Shown here piece by piece: positions 1 to 8,235 of a stretch of 64,000 nucleotides of DNA. The notes under the pieces were generated by a model. It made no database searches, had not been told where the DNA came from, and worked only from the letters and a program-made list of their open reading frames with translations. The stretch comes from an uncultured Clostridia bacterium. GTDB taxonomy: Bacteria; Bacillota; Clostridia; TANB77; CAG-508. The first letter of the stretch is position 1; each line of letters opens with the position of its first letter. The DNA is taken from NCBI GenBank assembly GCA_934162255.1, contig CAKPIG010000002.1, positions 1 through 64,000 on the forward strand, given 5' to 3'. The position numbers and the translations under genes were made by a program.

Positions 1-98
1 CATTAGGATTTTTAGTAGGACAAGCAATGAAAGAAACAAAAGGAAAAGCAAATCCACAAATGCTTAACAAAATGTTTGCAGAAGAATTAAAAAAATAA
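1..98 (+). CDS. gatB: Aspartyl/glutamyl-tRNA amidotransferase subunit B, C-terminal end (partial)
   Basis: Only the last 31 codons are in the window, read from base 3 to a TAA. The peptide contains [14 protein letters not shown] followed by a short helix ending EELKK, which matches the conserved C-terminal tail of GatB. GatB is the kinase/amidotransferase subunit of GatCAB, which converts misacylated Glu-tRNA(Gln) or Asp-tRNA(Asn). The identification rests on this short tail only; the catalytic part lies outside the window. A strong terminator follows directly. Confidence 0.8.
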   Translation, partial: LGFLVGQAMKETKGKANPQMLNKMFAEELKK

Positions 99-103
99 AA
101 AGA

Positions 104-134
104 AGCACTTCAGTACATAGCTGAAGTGTTTTTT
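104..134. terminator. Bidirectional intrinsic terminator between gatB and the minus-strand membrane protein gene
   Basis: Perfect 8-bp stem CACTTCAG/CTGAAGTG with a 7-nt loop and T-runs on both strands. It closes gatB on the plus strand; on the minus strand it lies at the stop codon of the convergent small gene. Confidence 0.85.
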
Positions 135-378
135 ATAATTCTCTCTTTTTTATAAAATCTATGACAAGTCCACAAACTATAAATTGAGTAGCAATAGTAA
201 AACTAAATTTCATAAGAGCAAGACCAATTTGATATGTAAAGCTTGATTTATATAATATATATGTACATAATATTAAAGAAGAAATTAAAGAAACAGCTAA
301 AGAAATTAATAAACCATATCTAATAATTTTATAAATTTTTTTATCTAAATTTTTTAATTCAAAGATTATTTTTTGCAC
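133..378 (-). CDS. Small two-helix membrane protein of unknown function
   Basis: An 81-residue protein if started at GTG (378-376), which has a GAGGTG ribosome site 6 nt upstream; a longer in-frame ATG start has no such site. A charged N-terminal segment (MQKIIFELKNLDKKIYK) precedes two hydrophobic helices, roughly residues 20-43 and 52-75, and the protein ends KKREL, so both ends are probably cytoplasmic. It is monocistronic, convergent with gatB and divergent from radA. I do not recognise the family. Its good ribosome site and shared terminator argue that it is real. Confidence 0.6.
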   Translation of the reverse strand: MQKIIFELKNLDKKIYKIIRYGLLISLAVSLISSLILCTYILYKSSFTYQIGLALMKFSFTIATQFIVCGLVIDFIKKREL

Positions 379-445
379 AATAATCACCTCATAATTATAA
401 TAGCATGGAATACACAGTAAATCAAAGGAAATAAGTCCCAAAATC

Positions 446-474
446 TTGATTTTAATGTAATTATATTATATAAT
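446..474 (+). promoter_or_regulatory. Sigma-A-type promoter of radA
   Basis: TTGATT, a 17-nt spacer, then TATAAT; the -10 box ends 26 nt before the radA start codon. Confidence 0.75.
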
Positions 475-500
475 TCAAAAGCAAAAGAAAGGAAGAAAAA

Positions 501-1862
501 ATGGCAAAAGCAAAAACAGTATTTGTATGTAGTGAATGTGGAAATGAATCACCAAAATGGTTAGGAAAATGTCCAGCATGTAATAGTTGGAATACTTTTT
601 ATGAGCAAAAAATAGAAAAATATACAGAAGGAAACAAATTAGAAAAGAAAATAAACAATAAACCAAAACCATTAAACACATATATAGGGCAAGAAGCTAA
701 TAGAACGACAACAGGATATTCAGAATTAGATAGAGTACTTGGGGGAGGTCTTGTAAAAGGCTCACTAATATTATTAGGAGGAGAACCGGGTATTGGAAAA
801 TCAACACTTATATTACAATTATGCAATAAAGTACAAGGTGATGGAAATGTATTATATGTATCAGGAGAAGAATCAGCAGAACAAATAAAATTAAGAGCAG
901 ATAGATTAGGCATTCAAAATGATGACCTATTATTTTTAGGAGAAACTGATATAGATATTGTAAAAGAGGCAATAACAGAAACAAATCCAAAACTTGTAAT
1001 AATAGATTCAATTCAAACAATGTATTCAGATGAAATAACAGCAGCTGCTGGAAGTGTAAGTCAAGTAAGAGAAATAACTTCGCAAATTATGAGAATATGT
1101 AAGTCACAATATATTACAACAATCATAATAGGGCATGTTACAAAAGAAGGAAATATTGCAGGACCAAGGGTACTTGAACATATGGTAGATACAGTACTAT
1201 ATTTAGAGGGAGAAAGATATAATACATATAGAATATTAAGAGCAGTAAAAAATAGGTTTGGTTCAACAAATGAAATTGGCATGTTTGAAATGAGAGAAGA
1301 AGGAATGTGTGAAGTAACAAATCCTTCAGATATCTTAATAACAGAAAGAGAAGATAATCCATCAGGCTCATGTATAGTTGCAAGTATAGAAGGAACTAGA
1401 CCGATATTAGTAGAAATGCAAGCATTAACAACAATGAGTGTTATGGGAGTACCAAAAAGGACGGGAAATGGATTCGATTATAATAGATTATCGGTATTAA
1501 TTGCGGTTCTAGAAAAAAGAGCAGGACTGTCACTTGGAAATCAAGATATATATTTAAATATAGCAGGAGGAATGAAATTATCAGAACCTGCTGTAGACTT
1601 AGGAGTGGCAGTAACTGTGGCATCAGCATATAAAAATATACCAATAGCTAAAGATATTGTAATAATAGGAGAAGTTGGTCTTACAGGAGAAGTAAGAAGA
1701 ATTAATTTAATTGAAAAAAGGCTGAAAGAAGCCGAAAAATTGGGATTCAAAAAGTGTATAATACCAGAAAATAACAAAAAAGTATTGAAAGATGAATATA
1801 AATTAGATATAATAGGGGTGAAAAATATAGGGGAAGCACTAAAGAAACTTGGAATAAAGTAA
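501..1862 (+). CDS. radA: DNA repair protein RadA (Sms)
   Basis: 453 residues, the normal RadA length. A zinc finger with C10, C13, C24 and C27 is followed by a RecA-type ATPase with Walker A GGEPGIGKST at about 93-102, the RadA signature KNRFGS near 250, and a C-terminal Lon-protease-like domain (about 300-450) that lacks proteolytic function in this family. RadA drives branch migration of recombination intermediates. Its start has an AAAGGAAG ribosome site. disA follows after 22 nt, the conserved radA-disA pairing of Bacillota, in which RadA modulates DisA activity. Confidence 0.97.
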   Translation: MAKAKTVFVCSECGNESPKWLGKCPACNSWNTFYEQKIEKYTEGNKLEKKINNKPKPLNTYIGQEANRTTTGYSELDRVLGGGLVKGSLILLGGEPGIGKSTLILQLCNKVQGDGNVLYVSGEESAEQIKLRADRLGIQNDDLLFLGETDIDIVKEAITETNPKLVIIDSIQTMYSDEITAAAGSVSQVREITSQIMRICKSQYITTIIIGHVTKEGNIAGPRVLEHMVDTVLYLEGERYNTYRILRAVKNRFGSTNEIGMFEMREEGMCEVTNPSDILITEREDNPSGSCIVASIEGTRPILVEMQALTTMSVMGVPKRTGNGFDYNRLSVLIAVLEKRAGLSLGNQDIYLNIAGGMKLSEPAVDLGVAVTVASAYKNIPIAKDIVIIGEVGLTGEVRRINLIEKRLKEAEKLGFKKCIIPENNKKVLKDEYKLDIIGVKNIGEALKKLGIK

Positions 1863-1884
1863 TCTAAGCAGAAAGAGGTGAAAT

Positions 1885-2958
1885 ATGAAGGCAATAAAGG
1901 AAGACCCAATAGCAGAAATATTAAAGAAAATAGCCCCAGGAACGGCAATAAGAGAAGGCTTAGAAAATATACTAAGAGCTAAAACAGGAGCACTATTATT
2001 AATAACAGACAAGCAAGAAGTAATTGATGAAGTTGTTGACGGAGGTTTTTTTATAAATGAAGATTATACCTCATCAAAATTATATGAACTTGCTAAAATG
2101 GATGGTGCAATAGTATTAAGTGGAGATATGAAAAAAATACTATTTGCAAATGCACAATTAATACCATCATATCAAATACCAACAGTAGAAACAGGAACAA
2201 GACATAGAACAGCTGAAAGAACTGCTAAACAAACAGGAGAACTAGTAATAAGCATATCACAAAGAAGAAATATAATAACAGTATTTAAAGACAATAATAG
2301 ATATATATTAGAAGATACAGAAGTAGTCTTAAATAAATCAAACCAAGCAATTCAGACACTAGAGAAATATAGAAAAGTATATGATAGTAAACTAAGTGTA
2401 TTAAATGAATATGAATTTAATGACATAGTTACACTAGATAATGTTTTAACAGTAATACAAAGAGCAGAAATGGTAATGAAAATAGTTGAAGAAATACAGA
2501 GAAATATATTTGAACTAGGAGAAGATGGAAGATTAGTTAATATGCAACTAGAAGAATTAATTGGTGGACTTGAAAAAGAGGAAATGCAAGTAATAAAAGA
2601 TTATAAAGTCTGCGAAAATGAAGCAGAAGAAATAATGAAGGAATTATCAAAATTAGAACATGAAGAATTAATGAAAGTAGCAACTATAGCAAAACTACTT
2701 GGATATGAGAGTTTTGAAAATTTTGAAGAACTTGCAGTATATCCAAAAGGATATAGAATATTAGACAAAGTACCAAGAATGCCTAATAGCATAATTGAAA
2801 AATTAGTAAAATCATTCAAATCATTCCAACATATACTTGTTGCAGATATAGGAGAACTAGATAAAGTAGAAGGAATTGGAGAAGTTAGAGCAAAAACAAT
2901 AAAACAATCATTAAAGAAAATGCAAGAGCAATTTGCATTTGATAATATATTAATATAG
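1885..2958 (+). CDS. disA: DNA integrity scanning protein, diadenylate cyclase DisA
   Basis: 357 residues. The N-terminal DAC domain shows both catalytic motifs, DGA (about residues 73-75) and RHRTAER (from 106), which bind two ATP molecules to make cyclic di-AMP. A helical linker and a C-terminal helix-hairpin-helix DNA-binding domain (motif GEVRAKTIKQSL near the end) follow, as in the octameric enzyme that senses branched DNA. It has its own AGAGGTG ribosome site. It is probably co-transcribed with radA and the downstream cyclophilin, whose start lies 17 nt after the disA stop. Confidence 0.97.
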   Translation: MKAIKEDPIAEILKKIAPGTAIREGLENILRAKTGALLLITDKQEVIDEVVDGGFFINEDYTSSKLYELAKMDGAIVLSGDMKKILFANAQLIPSYQIPTVETGTRHRTAERTAKQTGELVISISQRRNIITVFKDNNRYILEDTEVVLNKSNQAIQTLEKYRKVYDSKLSVLNEYEFNDIVTLDNVLTVIQRAEMVMKIVEEIQRNIFELGEDGRLVNMQLEELIGGLEKEEMQVIKDYKVCENEAEEIMKELSKLEHEELMKVATIAKLLGYESFENFEELAVYPKGYRILDKVPRMPNSIIEKLVKSFKSFQHILVADIGELDKVEGIGEVRAKTIKQSLKKMQEQFAFDNILI

Positions 2959-2974
2959 AAAGAGGTAAAATAAA

Positions 2975-3784
2975 ATGAAAAAAGCATCAAACATAATAAC
3001 TATAATAGCATTAGTAATAATAATAGCATTAATAGGAATAATATCATTTGGATATTATAAAAAAGCAACAATGGAAGTAAAAAATCCAATAGTAACAATG
3101 GAAGTTCAAGATTACGGAACAATAAAAATTGAGTTATACCCAGATCAAGCACCACAAACAGTTGCAAACTTTGTAAACTTAGTTCAAAATGGCTATTATA
3201 ATGGACTAAAATTTCATAGAGTTGTAGATGGATTTATGATACAAGGAGGAGATAAAAATGGAGATGGAACAGGTTCACCATCACTAAGTGATTTAGGAGA
3301 TTTAAATGGTGAAGAAGACAGAGAATATAGTATAAAAGGAGAATTCCTATTAAATGGAGTTGAAAACAAAATAAAACATGAAGAAGGAGTTATATCAATG
3401 GCAAGAGGTGATTATACTTCATATTCTTCATCACTAACAGAAGAAAGTTATAACTCAGCAGGTTCACAATTCTTTATAATGACTGCAACAAATTCATCAT
3501 TAGATGGTTCTTATGCAGGATTTGGAAGAGTAATAGAAGGAATGGATGTTGTTCATAAAATAGAAAAAGTTGAAGTTGAAGCTACAAATACATCAGAAGG
3601 TACTGATAGTAAAGGAAATTCAGAAGAAAGTGAAAAGAGCAAACCTGTAAATGATGTAATAATAACAAAAGTTGAAGTTGATACATTTGGAGTAAATTAT
3701 GATAAACCTGAAACTTTAAAGAAATGGAATTATTATGATTGGATTCAAGAAACATATGGAATCAATTTAAAACAATATCAATAG
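2975..3784 (+). CDS. Membrane-anchored cyclophilin-type peptidyl-prolyl isomerase
   Basis: 269 residues. An uncleaved-looking hydrophobic anchor at residues 8-28 with no lipobox Cys precedes a cyclophilin domain (about 38-200) with the signatures FHRVVDGFMIQGGD, then GSQFFI and a late GFGRVIEGMDVV. It probably folds or remodels secreted proteins at the outer face of the membrane. An acidic serine/threonine-rich insertion (about 205-225) separates the domain from an unrecognised tail of about 40 residues. It is the last gene of the radA-disA run and is closed by a terminator. The exact client proteins are unknown. Confidence 0.92.
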   Translation: MKKASNIITIIALVIIIALIGIISFGYYKKATMEVKNPIVTMEVQDYGTIKIELYPDQAPQTVANFVNLVQNGYYNGLKFHRVVDGFMIQGGDKNGDGTGSPSLSDLGDLNGEEDREYSIKGEFLLNGVENKIKHEEGVISMARGDYTSYSSSLTEESYNSAGSQFFIMTATNSSLDGSYAGFGRVIEGMDVVHKIEKVEVEATNTSEGTDSKGNSEESEKSKPVNDVIITKVEVDTFGVNYDKPETLKKWNYYDWIQETYGINLKQYQ

Positions 3785-3789
3785 AAAAT

Positions 3790-3820
3790 AAAAAAATCGC
3801 TTATCTGAGCGATTTTTTTT
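3790..3820. terminator. Bidirectional terminator between the cyclophilin gene and rpsT
   Basis: Stem ATCGCT/AGCGAT with a 6-nt loop, flanked by six A on one side and eight T on the other. It serves the convergent cyclophilin and rpsT transcripts. Confidence 0.85.
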
Positions 3821-4082
3821 ATGCCATAGTGGCTAATTTTTTTGATAAGCTAGATTTTTTTCTAGCTGCTGTATTTTTTACGATAACACCTTTTGTGCAA
3901 GCTTGATCAATTTTTTTAGTAGCTTCTGACAATAATGTTTTTGCTTCTTCTAAATTACCTACAACAACAGCTTCTTCAAATTTTTTAACAGCTGATTTAT
4001 ATCCAGTTTTTATCATATTATTTCTCATTGTTTTCTTTTCAATAACTTTAACTCTTTTTTTAGCTGATTTGATATTTGGCAT
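3819..4082 (-). CDS. rpsT: 30S ribosomal protein S20
   Basis: 87 residues, highly basic, with the S20 start MPNIKSAKKRVKV and a helical hairpin rich in Lys and Ala. S20 binds the 5' domain of 16S rRNA early in assembly. The ATG is preceded by GAGGAGGTG at good spacing, and a consensus promoter lies 45 nt upstream. It is monocistronic, between its own promoter and the shared terminator. Confidence 0.97.
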   Translation of the reverse strand: MPNIKSAKKRVKVIEKKTMRNNMIKTGYKSAVKKFEEAVVVGNLEEAKTLLSEATKKIDQACTKGVIVKNTAARKKSSLSKKLATMA

Positions 4083-4126
4083 ATGTAGTGCACCTCCTCT
4101 TAGTAAAATAAACTATAACGCCTACA

Positions 4127-4155
4127 ATTATAACATACAAGACAAAATTTGGCAA
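4127..4155 (-). promoter_or_regulatory. Sigma-A-type promoter of rpsT
   Basis: On the minus strand: TTGCCA, 17 nt, TATAAT. The -10 box is 44 nt from the rpsT start. Confidence 0.75.
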
Positions 4156-4224
4156 GAGCAAAATAAAAAAATTTTAAAATAAAAATTGTGAAAACGCAGT
4201 TTTTTGTAACTTTTGTGAAAAATA

Positions 4225-4253
4225 TTGCACTTAAGGTAAGATTATGATATATT
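4225..4253 (+). promoter_or_regulatory. Sigma-A-type promoter of the rpiB-wecA-mscL-hslO-ppaC run
   Basis: TTGCAC, 17 nt, TATATT, 36 nt before the rpiB ATG. The following five genes are separated by 14 nt or less and end at a single terminator, so this may drive them all. Confidence 0.65.
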
Positions 4254-4289
4254 ATAAAAGCGAAAACATAGGAAAGGAAAGTGATATAT

Positions 4290-4736
4290 ATGTTAGCAAT
4301 AGGTAGTGATCATGGAGGATATAAATTAAAAGAAGAAATAAAGAAGTTTTTAGATGAGAAAGAGATTGAATATATTGATTGTGGAAGCTATTCAGAAGAA
4401 AGTGTTGATTATCCAGAGATAGCAAAACAAGTTGCTGAAAAAATAAAATCAAAAGAATGTGAAAAAGGAATATTAATATGTCGTTCTGGAATTGGAATGA
4501 GCATAGTAGCAAACAAATTCAAAGGAATAAGATGTGCAAAATGTAATAGTGAAGAAGAAGCAAAATTCTCAAGAATGCATAATGACAGTAATGTTCTTGC
4601 ATTAGGTGCAGATTATATTAAAGAAAATACAGCAATTTGCATAGTAAGAATATGGATTGCTACAGAATTTGAAGGTGGAAGACATCAAGAAAGAATAAAT
4701 ATAATAAATGAAATTGAAAAAGAAAATATGAAATAA
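4290..4736 (+). CDS. rpiB: Ribose-5-phosphate isomerase B
   Basis: 148 residues when started at the ATG giving MLAIGSDHGGYKLK, the usual RpiB N-terminus; an in-frame GTG three codons earlier sits too close to the GGAAAGG ribosome site. The phosphate-binding DHGG motif and the active-site loop ICRSGIGMSIVANK (catalytic-type Cys64) define the RpiB/LacAB family. The enzyme interconverts ribose-5-phosphate and ribulose-5-phosphate in the pentose phosphate pathway. An allose or galactose-6-phosphate isomerase role cannot be fully excluded from sequence, but the housekeeping context favours RpiB. Confidence 0.9.
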   Translation: MLAIGSDHGGYKLKEEIKKFLDEKEIEYIDCGSYSEESVDYPEIAKQVAEKIKSKECEKGILICRSGIGMSIVANKFKGIRCAKCNSEEEAKFSRMHNDSNVLALGADYIKENTAICIVRIWIATEFEGGRHQERINIINEIEKENMK

Positions 4737-4750
4737 TGGAGGATGCATAA

Positions 4751-5845
4751 ATGTGGGGAAATATAGCTATAGCATTTTTATTGGCGTTTATAGTAGCGTT
4801 TATGATAACACCATATACAATAAAAATTGCTAATAAAATTGGAGCAGTAGATATACCAAAAGACCAAAGAAGAATGCATACAAAAAAGATGCCTAAATTT
4901 GGTGGGCCAGCAGTAATACTTGGATTCCTAGTGTCAATGATATATTTAATAATAATCATGAGTGTCGAAGGAAGTTTAGACTTATTTTCAGAACAACAAT
5001 ATGGATTAAAACTATTGGGAATATTATTAGGAATAGGTTGTATAACTATTACTGGAATATTGGATGATATAAAAACATTAAAATGGTGGCAACAATTAAT
5101 CGGACAGTTAGCAGCTGCAATAATTGTTGTAGTATTTGGGACGAGAATAGAACATTTAGATATTCCATTCTTATATAGAATAGGTTTATCAGATGCATTT
5201 TCCACAATTGTTACAGTATTGTGGATTGTAGGAGTCACAAATGCAATTAATTTAATAGATGGACTTGATGGACTATCATCAGGAATATCATTAATATCTT
5301 GTATATCATTATTAATAATATTTCTAATGAACAATTCTCCAATGATAGCAACAGTAATTGTCACTGCAATGAGTGGAGCATTAGTTGGATTTTTACCATA
5401 TAATTTTTCACCAGCAAAAACTTTTATAGGAGATACAGGATCAAACTTTTTAGGATTTATGCTTGCTGTTGTATCTATTTTGGGAGTTGCAAAAACATAT
5501 ACTGCAGCAGTAATAGTATTACCTGTGATTGTTTTAGGACTACCTATATTTGATGTTATATTTGCAATAATAAGAAGAATTGCAAAGGGAAAATCAATAA
5601 AAGCAGTATTTAAACCAGATAAAGGACATCTACATCATAGATTAGTAGAAAAAGGATTTTCACAAAAACAAGCTGTATTAATATTATATGGATTAAGTGC
5701 ATCACTTGGAATGTTTGCTATTATTTTATTTGATAGTGGAATATGGAAAGCCTTATCATTTTTACTAATGATAATTGCAGCAGTAGCTGTTGGATATAGA
5801 AACTTTATAAAAGAAAAAGACGATAAAAAAGAACAGGAGGAATAG
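4751..5845 (+). CDS. Undecaprenyl-phosphate N-acetylhexosamine-1-phosphate transferase (WecA/TagO type)
   Basis: 364 residues with about ten membrane helices. It has the polyprenyl-phosphate sugar-1-phosphate transferase motifs: RRMHTKKMPKFGG near the N-terminus, ILDDIKTLKWW (about 103), NLIDGLDGL (about 166), GDTGSN (about 226) and HLHHRL (about 293). The HIHH-type motif and the absence of MraY signatures separate it from the true mraY further along. It would load a sugar phosphate on undecaprenyl phosphate to start teichoic-acid-like or other surface glycan synthesis. The ribosome site is GGAGG; the mscL start follows after two nucleotides. Confidence 0.9.
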   Translation: MWGNIAIAFLLAFIVAFMITPYTIKIANKIGAVDIPKDQRRMHTKKMPKFGGPAVILGFLVSMIYLIIIMSVEGSLDLFSEQQYGLKLLGILLGIGCITITGILDDIKTLKWWQQLIGQLAAAIIVVVFGTRIEHLDIPFLYRIGLSDAFSTIVTVLWIVGVTNAINLIDGLDGLSSGISLISCISLLIIFLMNNSPMIATVIVTAMSGALVGFLPYNFSPAKTFIGDTGSNFLGFMLAVVSILGVAKTYTAAVIVLPVIVLGLPIFDVIFAIIRRIAKGKSIKAVFKPDKGHLHHRLVEKGFSQKQAVLILYGLSASLGMFAIILFDSGIWKALSFLLMIIAAVAVGYRNFIKEKDDKKEQEE

Positions 5846-5847
5846 AT

Positions 5848-6339
5848 GTGTTTAAAGAGTTTAAAGAATTTGCACTAAAGGGAAATATTATAGACATGGC
5901 TGTTGGTGTTGTAATAGGAGGAGCTTTTCAAAAAATAGTAAATTCATTAGTAAATGATATAATAATGCCACTAATATCTATTATTACAGGAAAAGTTAAT
6001 TTTTCTGAAATGATGTTTACAATAGAAGGTGTTTCAATAAAATATGGAAATTTTATAACAGCAGTAGTTGACTTTTTAATAATTGCATTTTCGATATTTA
6101 TAGTAATAAAATATTCAAATAAATTAAACAAGATAAAAGAAATTGGAGATGATATGGCAGCTAAGTTAGACAAAAAGGGTAAATTAAAGAAAATGAGAAA
6201 ATCAAAACAAAAAGTAGAAGAACCAAAAGAACCTGAAACAAAGATATGCCCATACTGTTTAACAGAAATAAAATATCATGCAACAAGATGTCCAAACTGT
6301 ACTTCTGAATTAATAGAAAAAGTAGAGGAGAAAGCATAA
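5848..6339 (+). CDS. mscL: Large-conductance mechanosensitive channel with a C-terminal zinc-ribbon tail
   Basis: 163 residues from a GTG with an AGGAGG site 7 nt upstream. The N-terminus KEFKEFALKGNIIDMAVGVVIGGAF is split by a first membrane helix typical of MscL, and a second helix lies at about 70-95. It releases solutes during hypo-osmotic shock. Unusually, the basic cytoplasmic helix is followed by a two-CxxC knuckle (CPYCLTEI, then CPNCTSEL) that should bind zinc. The stop overlaps the hslO start (TAATG), so translation is coupled. Confidence 0.93.
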   Translation: MFKEFKEFALKGNIIDMAVGVVIGGAFQKIVNSLVNDIIMPLISIITGKVNFSEMMFTIEGVSIKYGNFITAVVDFLIIAFSIFIVIKYSNKLNKIKEIGDDMAAKLDKKGKLKKMRKSKQKVEEPKEPETKICPYCLTEIKYHATRCPNCTSELIEKVEEKA

Positions 6340-7217
6340 TGAAAGACGAAATAGTAAAATTTTTAGCATATGATGGAAAAATATCAGTAATATGTGCTTC
6401 TACAACGCAATTAGTAGAAGAAGCAAGAAAAATACATGATTTAAGCCCTCTTGCAACAGCAGTATTGGGGAGAGTTTTAACAATAACAGCATTAATTGGT
6501 TCTGATATGAAAAATGAGAGAGATAAATTGACAATACAAATAAAAGGAAATGGACCAATTGGAAAAATGGTATCAGTATCTGATAGTCATGCACATGTAA
6601 AAGCAACAATTACTAATCCAATTGTTGACTTACCACTAAACGAATTTGAAAAATTAGATGTAGGTGGAGCAGTTGGAACAGATGGATTTATAAATGTAAT
6701 AAAAGACATAGGTCTAAAAGAACCATATATAGGTGTAAGCCCATTAACATCTGGAGAAATAGCAGACGATTTTGCAAATTATTTTCAAATATCAGAACAA
6801 AAACAAACTGCAGTTGCACTAGGAGTTTTAGTTGATAAAAATGGCGTTCGTGCAGCAGGAGGATATATAATAACACCAATGCCAGATGCAACAGAAGAAG
6901 AAATTTCACAAGTTGAAGCATCAATATATAAAGCTGGAGCAATGTCAAGAATGTTGGATGAAAAATTAACATTAAAAGAAATTGCTCAAAAAGTAACAGA
7001 AGATAAAAATGTTAAAGTAATAGATGCATCAATTGAACCTAAATATGAATGTGGATGCAGTAAAGAAAAATTTGCAGAAAGCCTAATAACATTAGGAAAA
7101 AAACAATTGACAGAAATCATAGAAGAAGATGGTAAAGCAGATATAGAATGTCAATTTTGTAATAAAAAATATAATTTTAATAAAGAAGAATTAAATGAAA
7201 TATTAAAAAGAATATAG
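6339..7217 (+). CDS. hslO: Redox-regulated chaperone Hsp33
   Basis: 292 residues. It has the Hsp33 fold with the conserved GNGPIGKM motif and the C-terminal redox switch: CGC (about 238-240) and CQFC (about 271-274), the four zinc-binding cysteines. Oxidation releases zinc and activates holdase function. It overlaps mscL by one base. Coupling to the channel gene suggests a stress-response grouping, which is inference. Confidence 0.96.
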   Translation: MKDEIVKFLAYDGKISVICASTTQLVEEARKIHDLSPLATAVLGRVLTITALIGSDMKNERDKLTIQIKGNGPIGKMVSVSDSHAHVKATITNPIVDLPLNEFEKLDVGGAVGTDGFINVIKDIGLKEPYIGVSPLTSGEIADDFANYFQISEQKQTAVALGVLVDKNGVRAAGGYIITPMPDATEEEISQVEASIYKAGAMSRMLDEKLTLKEIAQKVTEDKNVKVIDASIEPKYECGCSKEKFAESLITLGKKQLTEIIEEDGKADIECQFCNKKYNFNKEELNEILKRI

Positions 7218-7226
7218 GAGGAAAAA

Positions 7227-8144
7227 ATGAAAAATATAATAGTATTTGGACATAAAAATCCTGACACAGATACAATCTGCTCAAGTATAGTAATGGCAGA
7301 TTTGCAAACAAAATTAAAAGGAGAAGAAGTAACAGCTTGTAGATTAGGAGATATAAATGAAGAAACAAGATATGCATTAAATTATTTTAAAGCAGAAACT
7401 CCTAAATTTATTGAAAAAATTGAAGAAGGACAATCAGTAATATTAGTAGACCACAATGAATTTACACAATCTGCAGATGGAATTGAGAATGCTAAAATTG
7501 AAATGGTAGTAGATCATCATAGAATAAATAATTTTAAAACGTCAGAACCACTATTTTACTATGCACAACCAGTAGGATGTACATCAACAGTATTATTAGA
7601 ATTATACAAAATAAATAATATAGAAATAGAACCTAAAATTGCAGGCTTAATGTTAAGTGCAATAATTTCAGACACATTATTATTAAAATCACCAACAACA
7701 ACAGACAAAGATAGACAAGCAATATTTGAACTAGAAAAAATAGCAAATGTAGATTCTGAAGAATATGGCTTAGAAATGCTTAAAGCAGGAACAAATTTAG
7801 ATAAATATACAGAAAGAGAATTAGTTGAGCTAGATGCAAAAAAAATAGAAAAAGATGATATAAAATATATAATAGCACAAGTAAATACTGTAGATATCGA
7901 AGAAGTTTTAAAAAGAAAAGATAAGCTAGAAGAAGAAATAAATAGGGAAATAGTAGAAAAAGGATTAAGTCTATTTGTATTTGCAATAACAGATATTATA
8001 AATAGTAATTCAAAAGCCATAGTATTAGGAAATAGAGTAGATGCTATTGAAAAAGAATATAAAATTGAAGACAATATTGCTAATATGCCAGGTGTTGTAT
8101 CTAGAAAAAAACAAATACTTCCATTAGTTGAAAAAAACATATAA
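7227..8144 (+). CDS. ppaC: Manganese-dependent inorganic pyrophosphatase (family II)
   Basis: 305 residues. DHH-type metal ligands are visible: GHKNPDTDT (H9, D13, D15), VDHNEF, VVDHHR (about 96-98), and the C-terminal DHHA2 signature SRKKQILP, whose basic residues clamp the substrate. It hydrolyses pyrophosphate to pull biosynthetic reactions forward. It has a GGAGG ribosome site and is the last gene of the rpiB run, followed by a terminator. Confidence 0.96.
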   Translation: MKNIIVFGHKNPDTDTICSSIVMADLQTKLKGEEVTACRLGDINEETRYALNYFKAETPKFIEKIEEGQSVILVDHNEFTQSADGIENAKIEMVVDHHRINNFKTSEPLFYYAQPVGCTSTVLLELYKINNIEIEPKIAGLMLSAIISDTLLLKSPTTTDKDRQAIFELEKIANVDSEEYGLEMLKAGTNLDKYTERELVELDAKKIEKDDIKYIIAQVNTVDIEEVLKRKDKLEEEINREIVEKGLSLFVFAITDIINSNSKAIVLGNRVDAIEKEYKIEDNIANMPGVVSRKKQILPLVEKNI

Positions 8145-8152
8145 TATAGATG

Positions 8153-8182
8153 AAAAAAGTCAAAAATAATTGACTTTTTTTT
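8153..8182 (+). terminator. Intrinsic terminator after ppaC
   Basis: AAAAGTCAA/TTGACTTTT hairpin with a 6-nt loop running into eight T. Confidence 0.8.
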
Positions 8183-8235
8183 CAAATAAGTATATACTTG
8201 TATGCGAAAAAGAATAAAATAAAATGAGGTATAAA

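Noticed and set aside
4660..5364. 234-residue minus-strand frame over wecA/tagO
   Set aside because: Antisense shadow of a gene with clear family motifs; Ile/Asn-rich with no ribosome site or known domain.
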